From positions 28,470,769 to 28,534,768 of the forward strand of contig OZ022244.1 in the NCBI GenBank assembly GCA_963978895.1: a stretch of DNA of 64,000 nucleotides, written 5' to 3'. Under the pieces are notes generated by a model. That model saw only the letters and a program-made list of their open reading frames with translations. It was not told the origin of the DNA and did no database searches. Shown piece after piece: positions 24,401 through 35,909 of this stretch. The position numbers were made by a program, and so were the translations under genes. Position 1 is the first letter of the stretch; the number at the start of each line of letters is the position of its first letter. Origin of the DNA: Erpobdella octoculata (Eukaryota; Annelida; Clitellata; Hirudinida; Erpobdellidae).

Positions 24401-25532
24401 GAGCAGAGGCTAGGATCACCATTCCAGATGAAAGTTAAGACGTGCCATCGACAGTCCAAAATAGCTGGTGCAAGGTGCAGCAGAGGCTAGGACGACGCAC
24501 CACTTCAGGCAAAAGCTTAGGACGCGCCATTGACGGTTCAAATAGTTCACATTTATTCCGAGTTAGCTATCTCCAGGGGCTAGAGATACGTAAATGGAAT
24601 GATTCATGCTTAATTTAGGTATTGTACCTCAATATTACACTTTTTCATATCAATAAAAACCAAAAATTTTTTAGATTTATGTATGTATCGTATCCGCATA
24701 TAAATATTTATCTATTTGCTAACAGCTTCTATTCTGGACAAACCCACCCCGTGTCGCACAATAAGGGAGACTAGTGCTGAATGGACCGCGTACTAAATGG
24801 ACTTTTGGCTTTAAAATTTCAATTTTCATCTGATTACACACAAATTTTAACTATAGTTTGCTTTTAAACAGATGTATACATGCTTACTTCTTGTGGCAAG
24901 AAAATATTGAGGTCAAGAGACGTCTGAAAGTTATGTTGTAGGTTTTTCGTAAAAAAGTAATTTTTTTTGGACTTTAGATTACAAATCAAAGAGACAAACT
25001 AATTTTTTTTATTTTATGCAGAGATATTCAGTAGCGTTTCTACAATTATTAGACACATCAATTTGCACTTAATTCAATTCCAGGTTTTGTTGCCATAAGC
25101 CATAGGTTCTATGGCATAGAATCTTGTTTAGCTAGTAGCCATATAGACTTATATTAGATATATAGTAGCAGTTGCGAAGAAGCCAAGCTTAAAGCTTTTA
25201 TCCGACTTTATTTTTATCTCCTCCGTTTGTAGCAGCAGTTGCGAAGAAGCCAAGCTTTAAGGCACTTTAAGCTTTTATCCGATTTTATTTTTATCGCCTC
25301 CGTTTGTCTAAACTGCATTAAAAATATAAAGTGTTTCCCTTCACTAGTCATTTATTGAGTGATTTGGTTGTAGTGTATCTTGTATTACTATTGTTTTGTT
25401 TATTCAAATAATTTATGATAATTTTGCTTTAGCTACTGGATCAACGATGAAGATGACGCCACTGACTGGGATCTCAACACGGAGAGTGTGGTAGCCGACA
25501 TCTTGACGGGGGATTTAACGTTTGAAACTTAA
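21475..25532 (+). CDS. PSMB7: Proteasome 20S beta-2 (PSMB7/PSMB10-type) subunit, divergent, 270 aa
   Basis: Eight exons: 21475-21545, 22052-22136, 22204-22298, 22365-22505, 22630-22745, 22935-22993, 23191-23336, 25433-25532, totalling 813 nt in phase. The propeptide has the beta-2 motif PTGFSF and cleaves at RTG|TT, so the catalytic Thr1 is residue 44, as in human PSMB7. In mature numbering T1, D17, the Lys33 equivalent, SGS around 129, D166 and S169 are present. These form the N-terminal-nucleophile peptidase centre of the trypsin-like site inside the 20S core. Unusual: the near-invariant DTRATEG segment reads DTQNVCNG with one residue deleted (Arg19 replaced by Gln), and the CCGAG pocket segment reads CCSSG (Gly45 replaced by Ser). 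The C-terminal arm is acidic. Poly(A) signal at 25921-25926; an intron in the 3' UTR (25591-25699) is possible. It could be an alternative or inducible paralogue, or the lineage's only beta-2. Confidence 0.88.
24125..24401. mobile_element. hAT-like MITE, 277 bp, with 8-bp target-site duplication
   Basis: The ends read CAGGCGCGGCGC... and ...GCGCCGCCCCTG, near-perfect inverted repeats. They are flanked by the direct 8-bp repeat AGCAGAGG (24117-24124 and 24402-24409). Unit B has exactly one AGCAGAGG at 36690-36697 and no insert, which is a clean empty site. It lies in the last intron of the proteasome gene. An 8-bp duplication and CAGGG-type ends fit the hAT superfamily. Confidence 0.92.
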
Positions 25533-26470
25533 TTCCAACAATTCTCCATCTGACAGACAACTACAAGTTATGGCGCGAACACCAGATTGTAAGTATATAA
25601 CGTAAGCGTTAAAGTAACTAAGGCTTTTAGTAACTATGGTCCTGATGGACATTTTCATTCAATTAAAGTTGACAAGTTGAAACTATCATTCATTTTCAGT
25701 TTTCCACTGTCATCCAAGCATTCTCCATGACAGACAGCCGCCGTAACTCCGCCTTGCATTGGCAAGCCAGTCCCAAGCCTGGAAAAGGAGGAGGGGGCAA
25801 TTTAAAGATCAAGTTTTGATAAGTTACAGCAAGTAATTGACTGCGACCTACATCATGAACAAATGAGTCTTAAAAAAACAAACAGACGACGAACTGACGC
25901 TACTTTTTGTTTGTTTTACTAATAAATGTTTAAAATTATGTGGTTCTTTGTTATTCTTTTAACTATTAGCTGATTTAATAATTAATTCAAAGTATCAATT
26001 TATATTGGCTTTATAAGGCTGTACTGCATAGAATTTAAAAGATACAAAGAGTAATATAGCTATACGCGAACTCAGCCTGTAATGTGCTATCGCGCATGAG
26101 AAGCGACATACATGCGTTTGGTCATTTTTAATGCTCACTCAGGCTAAGAGATGTGATCCGATGCGTGAACTTCAAATCGATATAACTTCGTTAATATAAC
26201 ACGTAGAAGAAAAATTTTGGTAAATTTCGTTTTCTATTGTTGTTATCTTTAATAAAAATATAAATTTTAATTATTTTTTTTTAATTAAATTTTTCCGTGC
26301 GACTCCCTACACTAGTGACACTAGTTTAGAATATAATAAATAAATATAATACGATAAAAGCGAACAAGTAGAGGGCTACTAGTGTAGCTGTTGCGAAGAA
26401 GCCAAGCCTCAAGCTCAAGCTAAGCTAGTCAAGCTTTTATCCGATTTTTTATCACCTCCGTTTGTCTTCT
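25155..26470. repeat. Three dispersed copies of a GTTGCGAAGAAGCCAAGC unit
   Basis: Copies start near 25167, 25212 and 26388. Each runs into AAGCTTTTATCCGA...CTCCGTTTGT. In unit B only one copy remains (near 37447), and the 1.2 kb between the first and last copies is absent, taking the last proteasome exon with it. Confidence 0.8.
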
Positions 26471-27212
26471 AACTTCTAACATCTAACAGTTCAATCTAAC
26501 TGCATTAATATACCACTCCAGTCTTGTCTAGTCTTGTTTTGTCACTTCACTTGTCACTCTTGTTTTTTCACAAGTGACTTGTGGTGGTGTTGTCATTTTG
26601 TGACTGTGTTCTGAATTCTTCTCGTTGTTAAGGTAATCTTTCACTTTTTTATGGGCATGTATTATTTTTATTATTTTAAACTAAATAACAAACTGGTTTT
26701 ATATATTTTATTAAGCCTTAATAATTAAGGATTTTTTTAAATATTTTAATGTGTTTTATTCTATTGAAATCTATTGCTAATCATTGAATGCATTAATTTC
26801 CTGATTTTTTTATCGAAGTCTCTCTTCCGTTTGAGTCACTGTTTGAGCTGTCAGAAACCGTCTAGTTTCATAAAATTTTCCGGTAATCTTTCACTTTATG
26901 TATAGGAATGAATTCTTTTCTGAAACTAAATAACAAACTGGTTTTAAGTATTTTTTTTAATTGAAATTTTTAAAGTTTTTATAATATTTTTAATATGTGT
27001 TTTATTATTGTTTTATTGCTTATCATTTAATGCATTAATTAATTTCTTGATTTATATATTATATAGAAATTGAACCAAGATTATGAATATTATTACTTAT
27101 GCACTTGTTTTACTTTCATAAGCATTTTACTTGTTATAATTGTAACAAACTGCTGCCATAACTGTTTATAGTTTTATAGTAATCATAAATTTTCTTTTAA
27201 TTATCATTAAGG

Positions 27213-29237
27213 ATGGAAGCGGTTTTCAGAGGGTCAATGCCTCATCTAAATATACTACAGTTTGTGATCAAAGTTAGTTGTTTTATTACACATCAATGTA
27301 GGCAAATTAGTGATGAGCAAGCACAAGCAATGTTTCATTAGTTCTAAATTTTTTAAATTTTGTTTATTATCATTTTACTAATTACTGTTTTATTTTGTTA
27401 TTTCTTCCAGCTACGAAAGCACTCTTTGTCAGAACTCTACAAGAGCGGTCAAACAAAAGAGGCCATGCAACACCAAACCAGCAGAAGGATTCCTTCTACA
27501 AACAGTAGAGGTCACGGTCTGAGTGGTTTTTGGGGACTCAAGGTTAGTTGTTTTATTACATCAATGTAGGCAAGTTAGGGACTAGGAAGCGCAAACAACG
27601 TTTGTTAATTACCATCAGAGACCCTCTGCATTTTTCAGTAGTTTTACTTTCACAAATTCATATATGGATCTTATTAAGTATAATGTATTCTCAGTGGGCT
27701 TAAACTGTATTCACTACAGGGTCATTTTTCTGTTCTGATGGTGGTGTTTCTTCTACTTCAAGTTTCAACCATATCCTGCCTTGAACTCGAAACTCCATCA
27801 AAAAACGGTAAGTAGATAAGTAGATATATGTTTATGTTTTGAGTGGACACAAACTTGAAATTGGTTCTCACGTGTACCAAATCTGCTGTTTGCATTTGAT
27901 GCCGATGTCAAATTTAAGGTATTTTTGTGTAAATATTTGATACTTGTGTGTGATTTAAAACTTGTTGATAGTAGTGGTAAACATGGCAACACAGAGCTTC
28001 AATTAAAACATGAGTGTGACATTTATTATATTTTAACTGTTATGTTGCACTGTTATTTTTTTTTATTCCGATAAATTAACTTCAACTTGCCGTCTTGCTT
28101 TCTTGAATGTTTGCTTGATAGTATGCAAACCTTAAAAGTGAAAATTAACTAACTTTCCGTAATCCAAACGAACTGAAATTTGAAGTATAGGTTCGCTCCC
28201 TATGACAATGCATTCTATTAAAGTTTGAAAATTTTTGGGAAAAGTTTGTTTAATTAAAAACTAATAATTATCGATGTTTTTCAAAATTTCATTTTATACA
28301 TTGAATTTTCTGGTTTTGTTTAAAATGACCAAAGCCACATAATAAAAAAAATTTTAATTGAGGATGTGTTGTTCAATTATATTATCATTTGTATATTTCA
28401 TTAATATTTAGTTATTGAGATATTTTAATTTTTTGTGTTTTTTAGAAAGCTACCGTATGAAATCTTAGATCGATCAGGATTGGTCTACAGGACAAGGGGT
28501 CAAACACTCAACCATGTCCGTTGAACAAATCCGGAACATCCAAAGTTTCAGCAGAAACCTTGTCAATGACGAACACATTTCATTTATAGTCGTCATGATC
28601 GACGCTTTTTTTTTTCTTCTAATACATATAGTTGTATTGATAGAGTTTATACTCGAATGGGTTAACTTTTTTATAATCTATGTAGTTGCGAAAATTCTTC
28701 AAGCATTTGTTCTTCTTATAGATCTTATTTTGCCATCTTTTGTACTGTCTTTTGTAATGGGGGTATGGTATCTGGTGTGCTTTATTTTACCCCCATCTCC
28801 TCCCAGGGCTCTTGTTGTTCTCAGTTTAGTAGTAAATTTCTTTTTCGAAGGTGCTCTAGAAATTATAACGCCGTACTTCATCATTTTTATGTTTTTTGTG
28901 AACATTGACAAAATATCAAAATTTTAGTGTAGCACAAATAGAAACTACTAAAACCTCAATTGACACGGCTGGCGAGGCTTTTATTATCTGTATGTTTTTG
29001 TGGCGTATCGTAAATGCTTGTCTTAATATGTTAGCTGTCTGCAAAGCATGGATTTTGAATTTCATTATGCAATATAGAAAGTTCTTGTTGCTCATGCTGT
29101 TGATCGTGGCATGGATCCTGTTGCTCGTAGTGTTGCTCATTCTGTTGCTCGTGGCGTGGCCTACTTGTGTTGTTTTTCTTATTATTTGGGATTTATTTTT
29201 TTTTATTCAAAGTTTTATTTTTTTAAGTTTACCATAG
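27213..29237 (+). pseudogene. Multi-membrane-span protein gene, unit A copy, frameshifted
   Basis: It has the same four-exon structure as the unit B gene (27213-27272, 27411-27542, 27720-27807, 28491 onward). The last exon carries a 2-bp deletion near 28906 relative to unit B, so the frame breaks after about 130 residues of that exon; the remainder is open in another frame from 28905. Splice sites are all intact, so a truncated product of about 230 residues with the first hydrophobic spans could still be made. Differences from unit B cluster in exons 2 and 4 and are mostly amino-acid changing, while introns and flanks are almost identical. Confidence 0.7.
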
Positions 29238-30399
29238 AGTTTAAAACTGTACTTATTTACCGTTTTTTATTTCCTTTCAAGTTATTAGATAACGTAAATT
29301 TTCTATTTTTCAGGTAGTTCCATTTCTTTTTTAAGTGATCGTATAAGCCATTTTATTATTTATTGTTCTGTGACTCAAAGATAAAATTTTTGAATGGCTT
29401 GTTTATATATAGTATTAATGTACATTTTCTGTCTTTTGGGATTTTATTTGTCTATTGAAGCTGTGGCCATTTCTTAATCCACCTTTTCGTGATATGATGG
29501 ATTAATCTTTTTAAAATGGCTTGTGTAAATTATGTTTTATTTTTTTAAGCTGTTCTTAATAGCCATTTATTTTCCATCCCCTTGTGACATGGATTAATCT
29601 TTTTAAATGGCTCGTGAATTATCTGTTTTCTTTGAAGTGTTCTTATTAACATTTTTTTATTTCAGGATGGGTAATCTTTTTTAATGGTTCGTGGAATACT
29701 CTCAGAAATCTTTTAGTTTTCAGTTTGGAGTTTTTTGTTTTAACTAAACGTTATTCATCATTTTGTTATCCGATGAATACATTTATTTGTCAAGTGTGTA
29801 AGGTGAATTTTCAGTATTTTATGAGATGAGTTTGCTGAAAAATTGTTTTGTCAGATTAAAATATTATTGTTTTAGATGGGTTGACTTTTAATCATCCCTT
29901 AGGTATGGTCGGGGGCCGATTTGCCTACAATTTCTATATACTTGGCGAAAAAATCCATAGTGCCCTGCTCGGATTTTTTAGACATGGTCTGGCTTATTTC
30001 ATAGATGGAAAATTTTAGGCCTGGCTTGTTATTTAGGCTCGAACTGCCCCGTTGCATAAGCACAAAAGTCAAGGCCTGCATTCAACCAGTTTTAACGGCA
30101 CCAAACCGTTACTTGGAAACTAATTTTTGGAAAAAATAATGTAATCTTATGTAACGTATCTTATAATATTGTAAAAAAACCTTAATTGCGAGTTTTAATG
30201 TTTTACAATTTTCAGTTATTGAGTTTTCAAGCAAGCAAATATAATCCTTTTCTCAGCTTTAAATTTGTAGTCCTGGAAGCCAGAACAAAATAAATTTATA
30301 AAACATTTGTAATTTTATCTTCTAAGTAGTATTGAGTTATTAATTTGTATATTTGTAGTATTTTTAGTTTCAGAGTCGCAGTTATTTTACAAGAAATAT

Positions 30400-31160
30400 A
30401 ACCCTATTTCCCCTCCACATTTGAAGTCCTGGAAACCAAATTTTCAAAAATCAATAAAACTTATTTTGTTATTTCTCGGTACTAAATTGCAAAATTTTAA
30501 GATTTTTAGTTTTTGGAGTTTTTAATAAAATTCTTATTTCCATACTACAATTTTAAAAATGGTGAAACACGTGTTTTTTATATTTTTTAAGAAGAATCTA
30601 GATACCAAATTTCAAAACTTTTTCATTTTTGGTTTTTGAGATATGCCTTGTTTTAGAAAAAAAAATTGTTTTAAAACTTTTACATTTTTAGTTTTTCCGT
30701 TTTTACCCCACATTTGAGGTCCTGGAAACCAAATTTTCAAAATTGCTGAAACACGTCTATCTTTATTTATTGAGTAGATACTAAATACTAATTTTTACAT
30801 CTGTAGCACTTACAGTTTTTGAGTAGCAGTAAATTAAAAAGAAACAACCATATTTTCAACCCCACATTTGAGGTCCTGACACCAAATTTTCAAAAAATGG
30901 TGAAACGTATTTTCTCAATTTTAAGAAGAATCTAGAGTAGATACACAATTTCAAAAGCCTTTCGTTTTTGGTTTTCGAGGTATAAGTTGTTTTAGAAAAA
31001 CATTTGTTTTCCAGTTTCATCCTCTCAGGAGCAGCATTTTCAAAAATCCTTTCTTAGTGGGTGCTTACGCTATAAAAGCAATATAAGTTCCAAATTTCAC
31101 GTTCCTAGGATGAGACGTTTGAGCTCGGCGTTGATTATCAGTCAGTCAGTCAGTCAGTCA
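30400..31160. repeat. Degenerate 140-160-bp tandem repeats and a mobile-element tail, unit A
   Basis: At least four diverged units each contain CACATTTGAGGTCCTGGAAACC-like and ATTTTCAAAA...GGTGAAACACGT segments. They end in a tail AAATTTCACGTTCCTAGGAT, then GAGCTCGGCGTTGAT, then (GTCA)n and GGACATGTTC. The same tail closes unit B at 42235 and appears inverted at 33885-34111. Confidence 0.8.
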
Positions 31161-31183
31161 GGACATGTTCTTTTATATATATA

Positions 31184-32095
31184 CTAGCGGGGTTACCCGG
31201 CGTTGCCCGGGGTTTTTAGAGGTTTTTCTAATGTTTGTCCCTCTCGCTCCCGTTTCCTTCTCCACTTTCCCGTTTTCGTCGCGTTCCCGGTCGCTTTTCC
31301 GCTCTCGGTCGTTTTCCAGCTCCCGGTCGCTTTCCCGCTCAGAAGTTTTGTTATCGATTTTCTCTCTTGCTCGCGTTTCCTTCCAAGCTTGCTCTCCCGA
31401 TTCCAGTCGCTTTCCGCGTTCCCGGTCGCTTTCCCGTTCCCGGTCGCTTTCCCGTTCCCGGTCGCTTTCCCGTTCCCGGTCGCTTTCCCGTTCCCGGTCG
31501 CTTTCCCGTTCCCGGTCGCTTTCCCGTTCCCGGTCGCTTTCCCGTTCCCGGTCGCTTTCCCGTTCCCGGTCGCTTTCCCGTTCCCGGTCGCTTTCCCGTT
31601 CCCGGTCGCTTTCCCGTTCCCGGTCGCTTTCCCGTTCCCGGTCGCTTTCCCGTTCCCGGTCGCTTTCCCGTTCCCGCTCACGCTTGCTCTCCCGTTCCCG
31701 GTCATGCTTGCTCTCCCATTCCCGGTCACGGTTGCTCTCCCGTTCCCGTCCCCGTTCACGCTCATTTTCTCTTTTCCATTCTTTCATAACTTCTGTTAGC
31801 CTATAAAACGTAAAATAGATTTGCTAAGACTATATATATATATGAATGTTTGTGGGTTAGTTTGTCTATTATAGAAACGGGAAAGCGACCCGGAACGGAC
31901 AGCGAGTGGGAGCGGGAATGCGACACGGAACGGACAGCGAGGGGGAGCGGGAATGCGACCGGCAGCGGGAAAACGACCGAAAACGGGAAAGCGAACAGGA
32001 ATGGGAAAGCAGGTGGGAAAGGAAACGGGAGAGAAAGAGACAAACATTAGAAAAACCTCTAAAAAAACCCGGGCAACGCCGGGTATCTCCGCTAG
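31184..32095. mobile_element. Inverted-repeat element enclosing an 18-bp GC-rich minisatellite
   Basis: Both ends carry CTAGCGG...TACCCGGCGTTGCCCGGG then TTTAGAGGTTTTTCTAATG in inverted orientation (31184-31245 and about 32035-32095). Between them 31400-31680 holds about 15 copies of CGCTTTCCCGTTCCCGGT. A sparser inverse version lies at 31875-32030. All frames through the minisatellite stay open only because the 18-bp unit is a multiple of three. A second, partial copy starts at 44747. Confidence 0.75.
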
Positions 32096-32174
32096 TACAT
32101 ACATAAACACAGACACACATACATGCACATACACATACATACATACACACATACATACGCACATACATATATAT

Positions 32175-32334
32175 ATATAGTTCCCGCTCGCTCACCCGCT
32201 CCGCTCCGCTCATTTTGTGACGGATTTCAAAATTTTTTTCTCTATATTTGATTCCCCTTGACTCTCAAGATTGTGTGAAAATTTCATTACGATCGGATGA
32301 ATGGTGTAGCAATGCATAAACGCCACTAACATAT

Positions 32335-32335
<1 letters not shown>
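32175..32335 (+). mobile_element. Retroelement-like 3' tail
   Basis: GCTCCGCTCATTTTGTGACG leads to a segment reading AAAATTTCATTACGATCGG, followed by microsatellite. Tails of this shape are common at the 3' ends of non-LTR elements and their SINEs. The tail is shared with the SINE at 19815-20073. Confidence 0.5.
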
Positions 32336-32340
<5 letters not shown>

Positions 32341-32367
<27 letters not shown>

Positions 32368-32404
32368 TACAAACATTCATTTTTATATATATATATATAT
32401 ATAT

Positions 32405-32458
<54 letters not shown>
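32341..32458. repeat. (TA)n microsatellite, first of several
   Basis: Long (TA)n arrays mark the joints of the duplicated region: 32341-32458, 33710-33895, 42277-42385, 43164-43292, 44540-44745. Such tracts are copy-number unstable, so true lengths may differ. Confidence 0.9.
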
Positions 32459-32463
<5 letters not shown>

Positions 32464-32650
32464 CATATTTATGCCATGCCCATTTTATTATTTTAAATAC
32501 GAATGTTTTTCCGTTAAAAAAGACTTCAAGGTATCGATCTCAAGTTTATCGTCATTTTACTCTTTTCACTATAATAGATAAAGAATTAAAGTTTGTCATA
32601 TATACAAAATTATATTACCCGCAAATAATAATTGTGTTCTTGAATTTGAA

Positions 32651-33331
32651 ATGTCTTTAAACACTGATGATGAAGTCTGTTCCGTTTGTCTAAGAACACC
32701 TACAAAATTTAACAAGTGTACTACTGAACCATGTCAACATGTTTTTTGCCGTGAATGTTTAAATCAGTGGCTCAAACGTTCGTCTCTTTGTCCATTATGC
32801 AGAACTCATATTGAAATAGAAACAAAACAGAGACCAATTTGGACCACAAAAAGACCATGGCTAGCAATTTTGTGTGCTTTGATTGTTTTCGGTACGTTTA
32901 CTAATTACGGCATTACGATTTTAGCAATAGCAATTGGTTTTTGCAGTTTGAATAGTTTATACTCAGTTTTTAGTTAGTATATTTTTCAAAAGTGAACGCA
33001 GACTAGAAGGTTTAGTCGCTTTTGAATTTTATTATGTACTTAAAAATGTTTTGATCGAACAAGATTCTGATGTTTTCTTCCACACATTAATGCTACATAT
33101 TTTCTTTTGCTTAGTTGTGAATCTCTATGTGATTTATTTTTTTTACAAATGAAGATATTTTCTTGCTTGTTTTTAGCGAATCATTTCTTTTTTGTTTATT
33201 GTTATGCAATACTGATGCTTTGAAATTTAATGTACATGGCCCATTTTCAACAAACAAGACAGTTGACCAGGCAATAATCAGACTCTTTGTAGGAAATGTT
33301 ACAGTCAATTACAATTACATGATAGTGTGAT
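32651..33331 (+). pseudogene. RING-finger multi-span membrane protein, unit A copy, frameshifted
   Basis: It is about 98% identical to the intact gene at 43486-44163. A 4-bp TTAG duplication near 32972 introduces a stop after 108 residues, and an extra T near 33141 shifts the frame again. The RING finger (C10, C13, C28, H30, C33, C36, C47, C50) and the first hydrophobic span remain intact, so a short RING protein is conceivable. The 3-bp loss near 32950 is in frame. I call it a decayed copy. Confidence 0.75.
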
Positions 33332-33789
33332 TTTTATTTTTTATTTTTGTTATTTGAAAATAAACTTTTGATAAAATATGTCTTACAGAAATTATTTCAA
33401 AAACTTCCATTACTAGGTTTAATAAATTCAAACATCTAAACATGCGGTTTTGTGATTTTTAAACCAAATAAACCATTTTAAGCTTACTTAGTGACCCTGT
33501 GTGTTTGTCGGTTTCCATTGACGATTTGCCAGTCTTCTCTTCTGATAACTCAGTACCAGCTGATATGGTTACATTGAAGCACCTTGCCTCGAATGTAACT
33601 ATGTCGATAATATTTTTAATATAATAGTAGACCACGTCACTCACTGAATCTGTCACGCTTATGTAATTAGTCATATAGTAGTTATTAAATACATTTTTTC
33701 TATCATTGATATATATATATATGAATATATATGTATATATATATATATTTATATATATATATATGTATATATATATACATATATATCAT

Positions 33790-33877
<88 letters not shown>

Positions 33878-33884
33878 ATATATA

Positions 33885-34111
33885 TAAAAGAACATGTCCT
33901 GACTGACTGACTGACTGACTGACTGACTGACTGATAATCAACGCCGAGCTCAAACGCCTCATCCTAGGAACGTGAAATTTGGAACTTATATTACTTTTAT
34001 AGCGTAAACATCCGCCAAGAAAGGATTTTTGAAAATTTTGCTCCTGAGGGGAAAAAACTGGAAAACAATTTTTTTTCTAAAACAATGTATATCTCGAAAA
34101 CCAAAAATGAG
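33885..34111 (-). mobile_element. Inverted mobile-element tail at the left edge of unit B
   Basis: Read on the minus strand, this is the tail that ends both duplication units: TTTCACGTTCCTAGGATGAG, GAGCTCGGCGTTGAT, (GTCA)n, GGACATGTTC. It abuts unit B sequence at 34112 with no spacer. Unit B is therefore flanked by inverted copies of about 200 bp. Confidence 0.8.
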
Positions 34112-34624
34112 GAGATTTAGTTTTGGGTTATAATATCCATTAAAAATGGCTCTGTCATAGAAGAGCTGCTTGCTCAGCTTGCTTCAAGGAACGAAGCCAT
34201 CCATAACTTTTCTTGGTAATCTTTCCCACGAACGGCCCGTGTGGCGGATTAATACATAATTGTCGGCTATAATTAACTATAAACACGATGAAAAGTAACC
34301 CCTAGTTTATTATTTTTTATTCATTTCATTCATACGATCATTGTACCTCACCACTCACAACTACGATGTAAATAGTACTAAATAGTGCTTGGAAGGGTAC
34401 TACATATATATATGGGTACTACTTACCGTTTTCAAAGTCTCTCAAATTACGATAAATGTTTTTTTTTTAAATTCAATTTGGTATAAAATTTGTTTTTTTA
34501 TGTTATTGTAACAAAATAATAAAAATACGACTATTTTTTCGGCACGGGCCGTCCGTAGGAAAGATTACCCTTTTCTTTGCTATTTGATCGATTCAAATTT
34601 AAATTTAATTACTATCATATGTAG

Positions 34625-35909
34625 AAATGAGCTTTTGAACCAACGTTACAAACATAATTTGCCAAGTCCAACGAGAACAGGAACAACATCTGTTGGTCTA
34701 ATATTTTCGGTTTGTCTAATTTTGCCATGATAATTGATCATTTTTAATTTTTAATCAATTAAACAACTAATCAAAGGATGGTGTCATACTAGGAAGTGAC
34801 ACGCAAAATGTTTGCAATGGCATCAGGGAAAAGAATGCAGAGAAAGTGCATTTTCTATCTAAAAATATCTTGTAAGTCCTCAATTAGTTCAACAATTTTT
34901 GGATACTATTAATATAATTAATGCCGGGATTTTTCAGCTGCTGTAGTTCCGGAACAGCCGCAGATAGTTCATGGGTTTGTAGATTGATATCATCAGATCT
35001 TCGTCTCCTGGAGCTTGAGACAAAAAGGCCCAACAGAGTTGCAACTGCTGTCAAGCTTACCAAGCAACTTTTGTTTCAGTAACTAGTATTAAACTATCTC
35101 AATATGTCGATATAGATTTGACTGCTTTTGAAGTTAATAACATAATTAAATTTCTTGTTTATAAAATTCTCATTAATAAACTATTCAAAAATTGTTTTCT
35201 AGGTACCAAGGCAACTTGGACGTTAATCTCATCATAGGAGGTGTTGATGTGATTGGATCTCACTTAGTAACTATCTATCCTCATGGTTCTTCTGATAGAC
35301 TATTTTACTCTGGAATTGGTAATAAATTCAACTGAGTATTAGATTATCTCCTATAATGTATTCTAGTTACTATTAAACCTTTAGAAATGCTAGAAAATAA
35401 TGTATTACCAGACAGATAATTTGTTGTTATTATATTATATTTTAAACTTAAATTTGTTTTGTGATTTATAAACTATCATCTAAATGAAAGCAAAATTTAT
35501 TTATCAGGCTCTGGATCAATGTCATCTGTGTCCGTCTTGGAATTGAAATACAAGATCAATATGACTGTTTAGTCTGTTTATTTTATTTCAGGCTGAAGAA
35601 TCTTCTTAATTTAACTTACATGCATGACACATTTATAATGAATAAACAAATAATGTTAATAATATTGTTAGTAAATAAGATTACAAAAACATCCGTGGAC
35701 GATTAAAACAACTTTTTAAATAACTAACTTATTTTTTTAATAAAAAAAGTGAATTTTGTCTAGATGGAAGAAGCCAAAAATCTGCTAGTTGACAGCATAT
35801 ATGCTGGCATCTACAACGACCTAAACAGTGGATCATCAATAGATGCTGTTATCATCACAAAAGATGGACCAACACAGTTTGTCATAGACGTTGAAGCTAA
35901 ACCCGAAAA
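34625..35909 (+). pseudogene. Proteasome beta-2-like gene fragment (exons 2-7 only)
   Basis: The six internal exons match unit A (34625-34709, 34777-34871, 34938-35078, 35203-35318, 35508-35566, 35764-35909) and all splice sites are kept. Exon 1 with the start codon and promoter lies outside the duplicated block. Exon 8 is lost in the deletion near 37440. The five exon differences from unit A that I found are all synonymous. Without a new start and end it cannot make a beta-2 subunit. It could be transcribed from a neighbouring promoter, but nothing in the sequence shows one. Confidence 0.8.

Larger units (their letters stand above)
21582..33720. repeat. Segmental duplication, unit A
   Basis: From 21582 the sequence matches 34112 onward at roughly 99% through the proteasome exons 2-7, the membrane-protein gene and the mobile-element tail to about 31160 (partner about 42235). 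It matches again from 32458 to 33720 (partner 43292-44550) across the RING gene. Between these blocks unit A carries the 31.2-32.4 kb repeats instead of unit B's 42.4-43.2 kb tandem array. The left boundary falls inside intron 1 of the proteasome gene. Confidence 0.93.

Noticed and set aside
28446..28468. Short alternative exon end giving a 100-aa version of the multi-span protein
   Set aside because: Kept only as a possible isoform. The acceptor 45 bp further on joins in frame with the long membrane ORF and gives a whole-codon total, so that model is preferred.
29899..30081. 60-codon minus-strand frame conserved in unit A and unit B (40966-41148)
   Set aside because: The conservation follows from the recent duplication, with the same identity as flanking non-coding DNA. 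No start, splice or family support; it may be part of a decayed element.
31165..31806. Overlapping long frames resembling SR-rich or PGRFPV-repeat proteins on both strands
   Set aside because: An 18-bp minisatellite keeps all frames open on both strands. There is no start context or splice logic, and the same sequence lies inside a mobile element.
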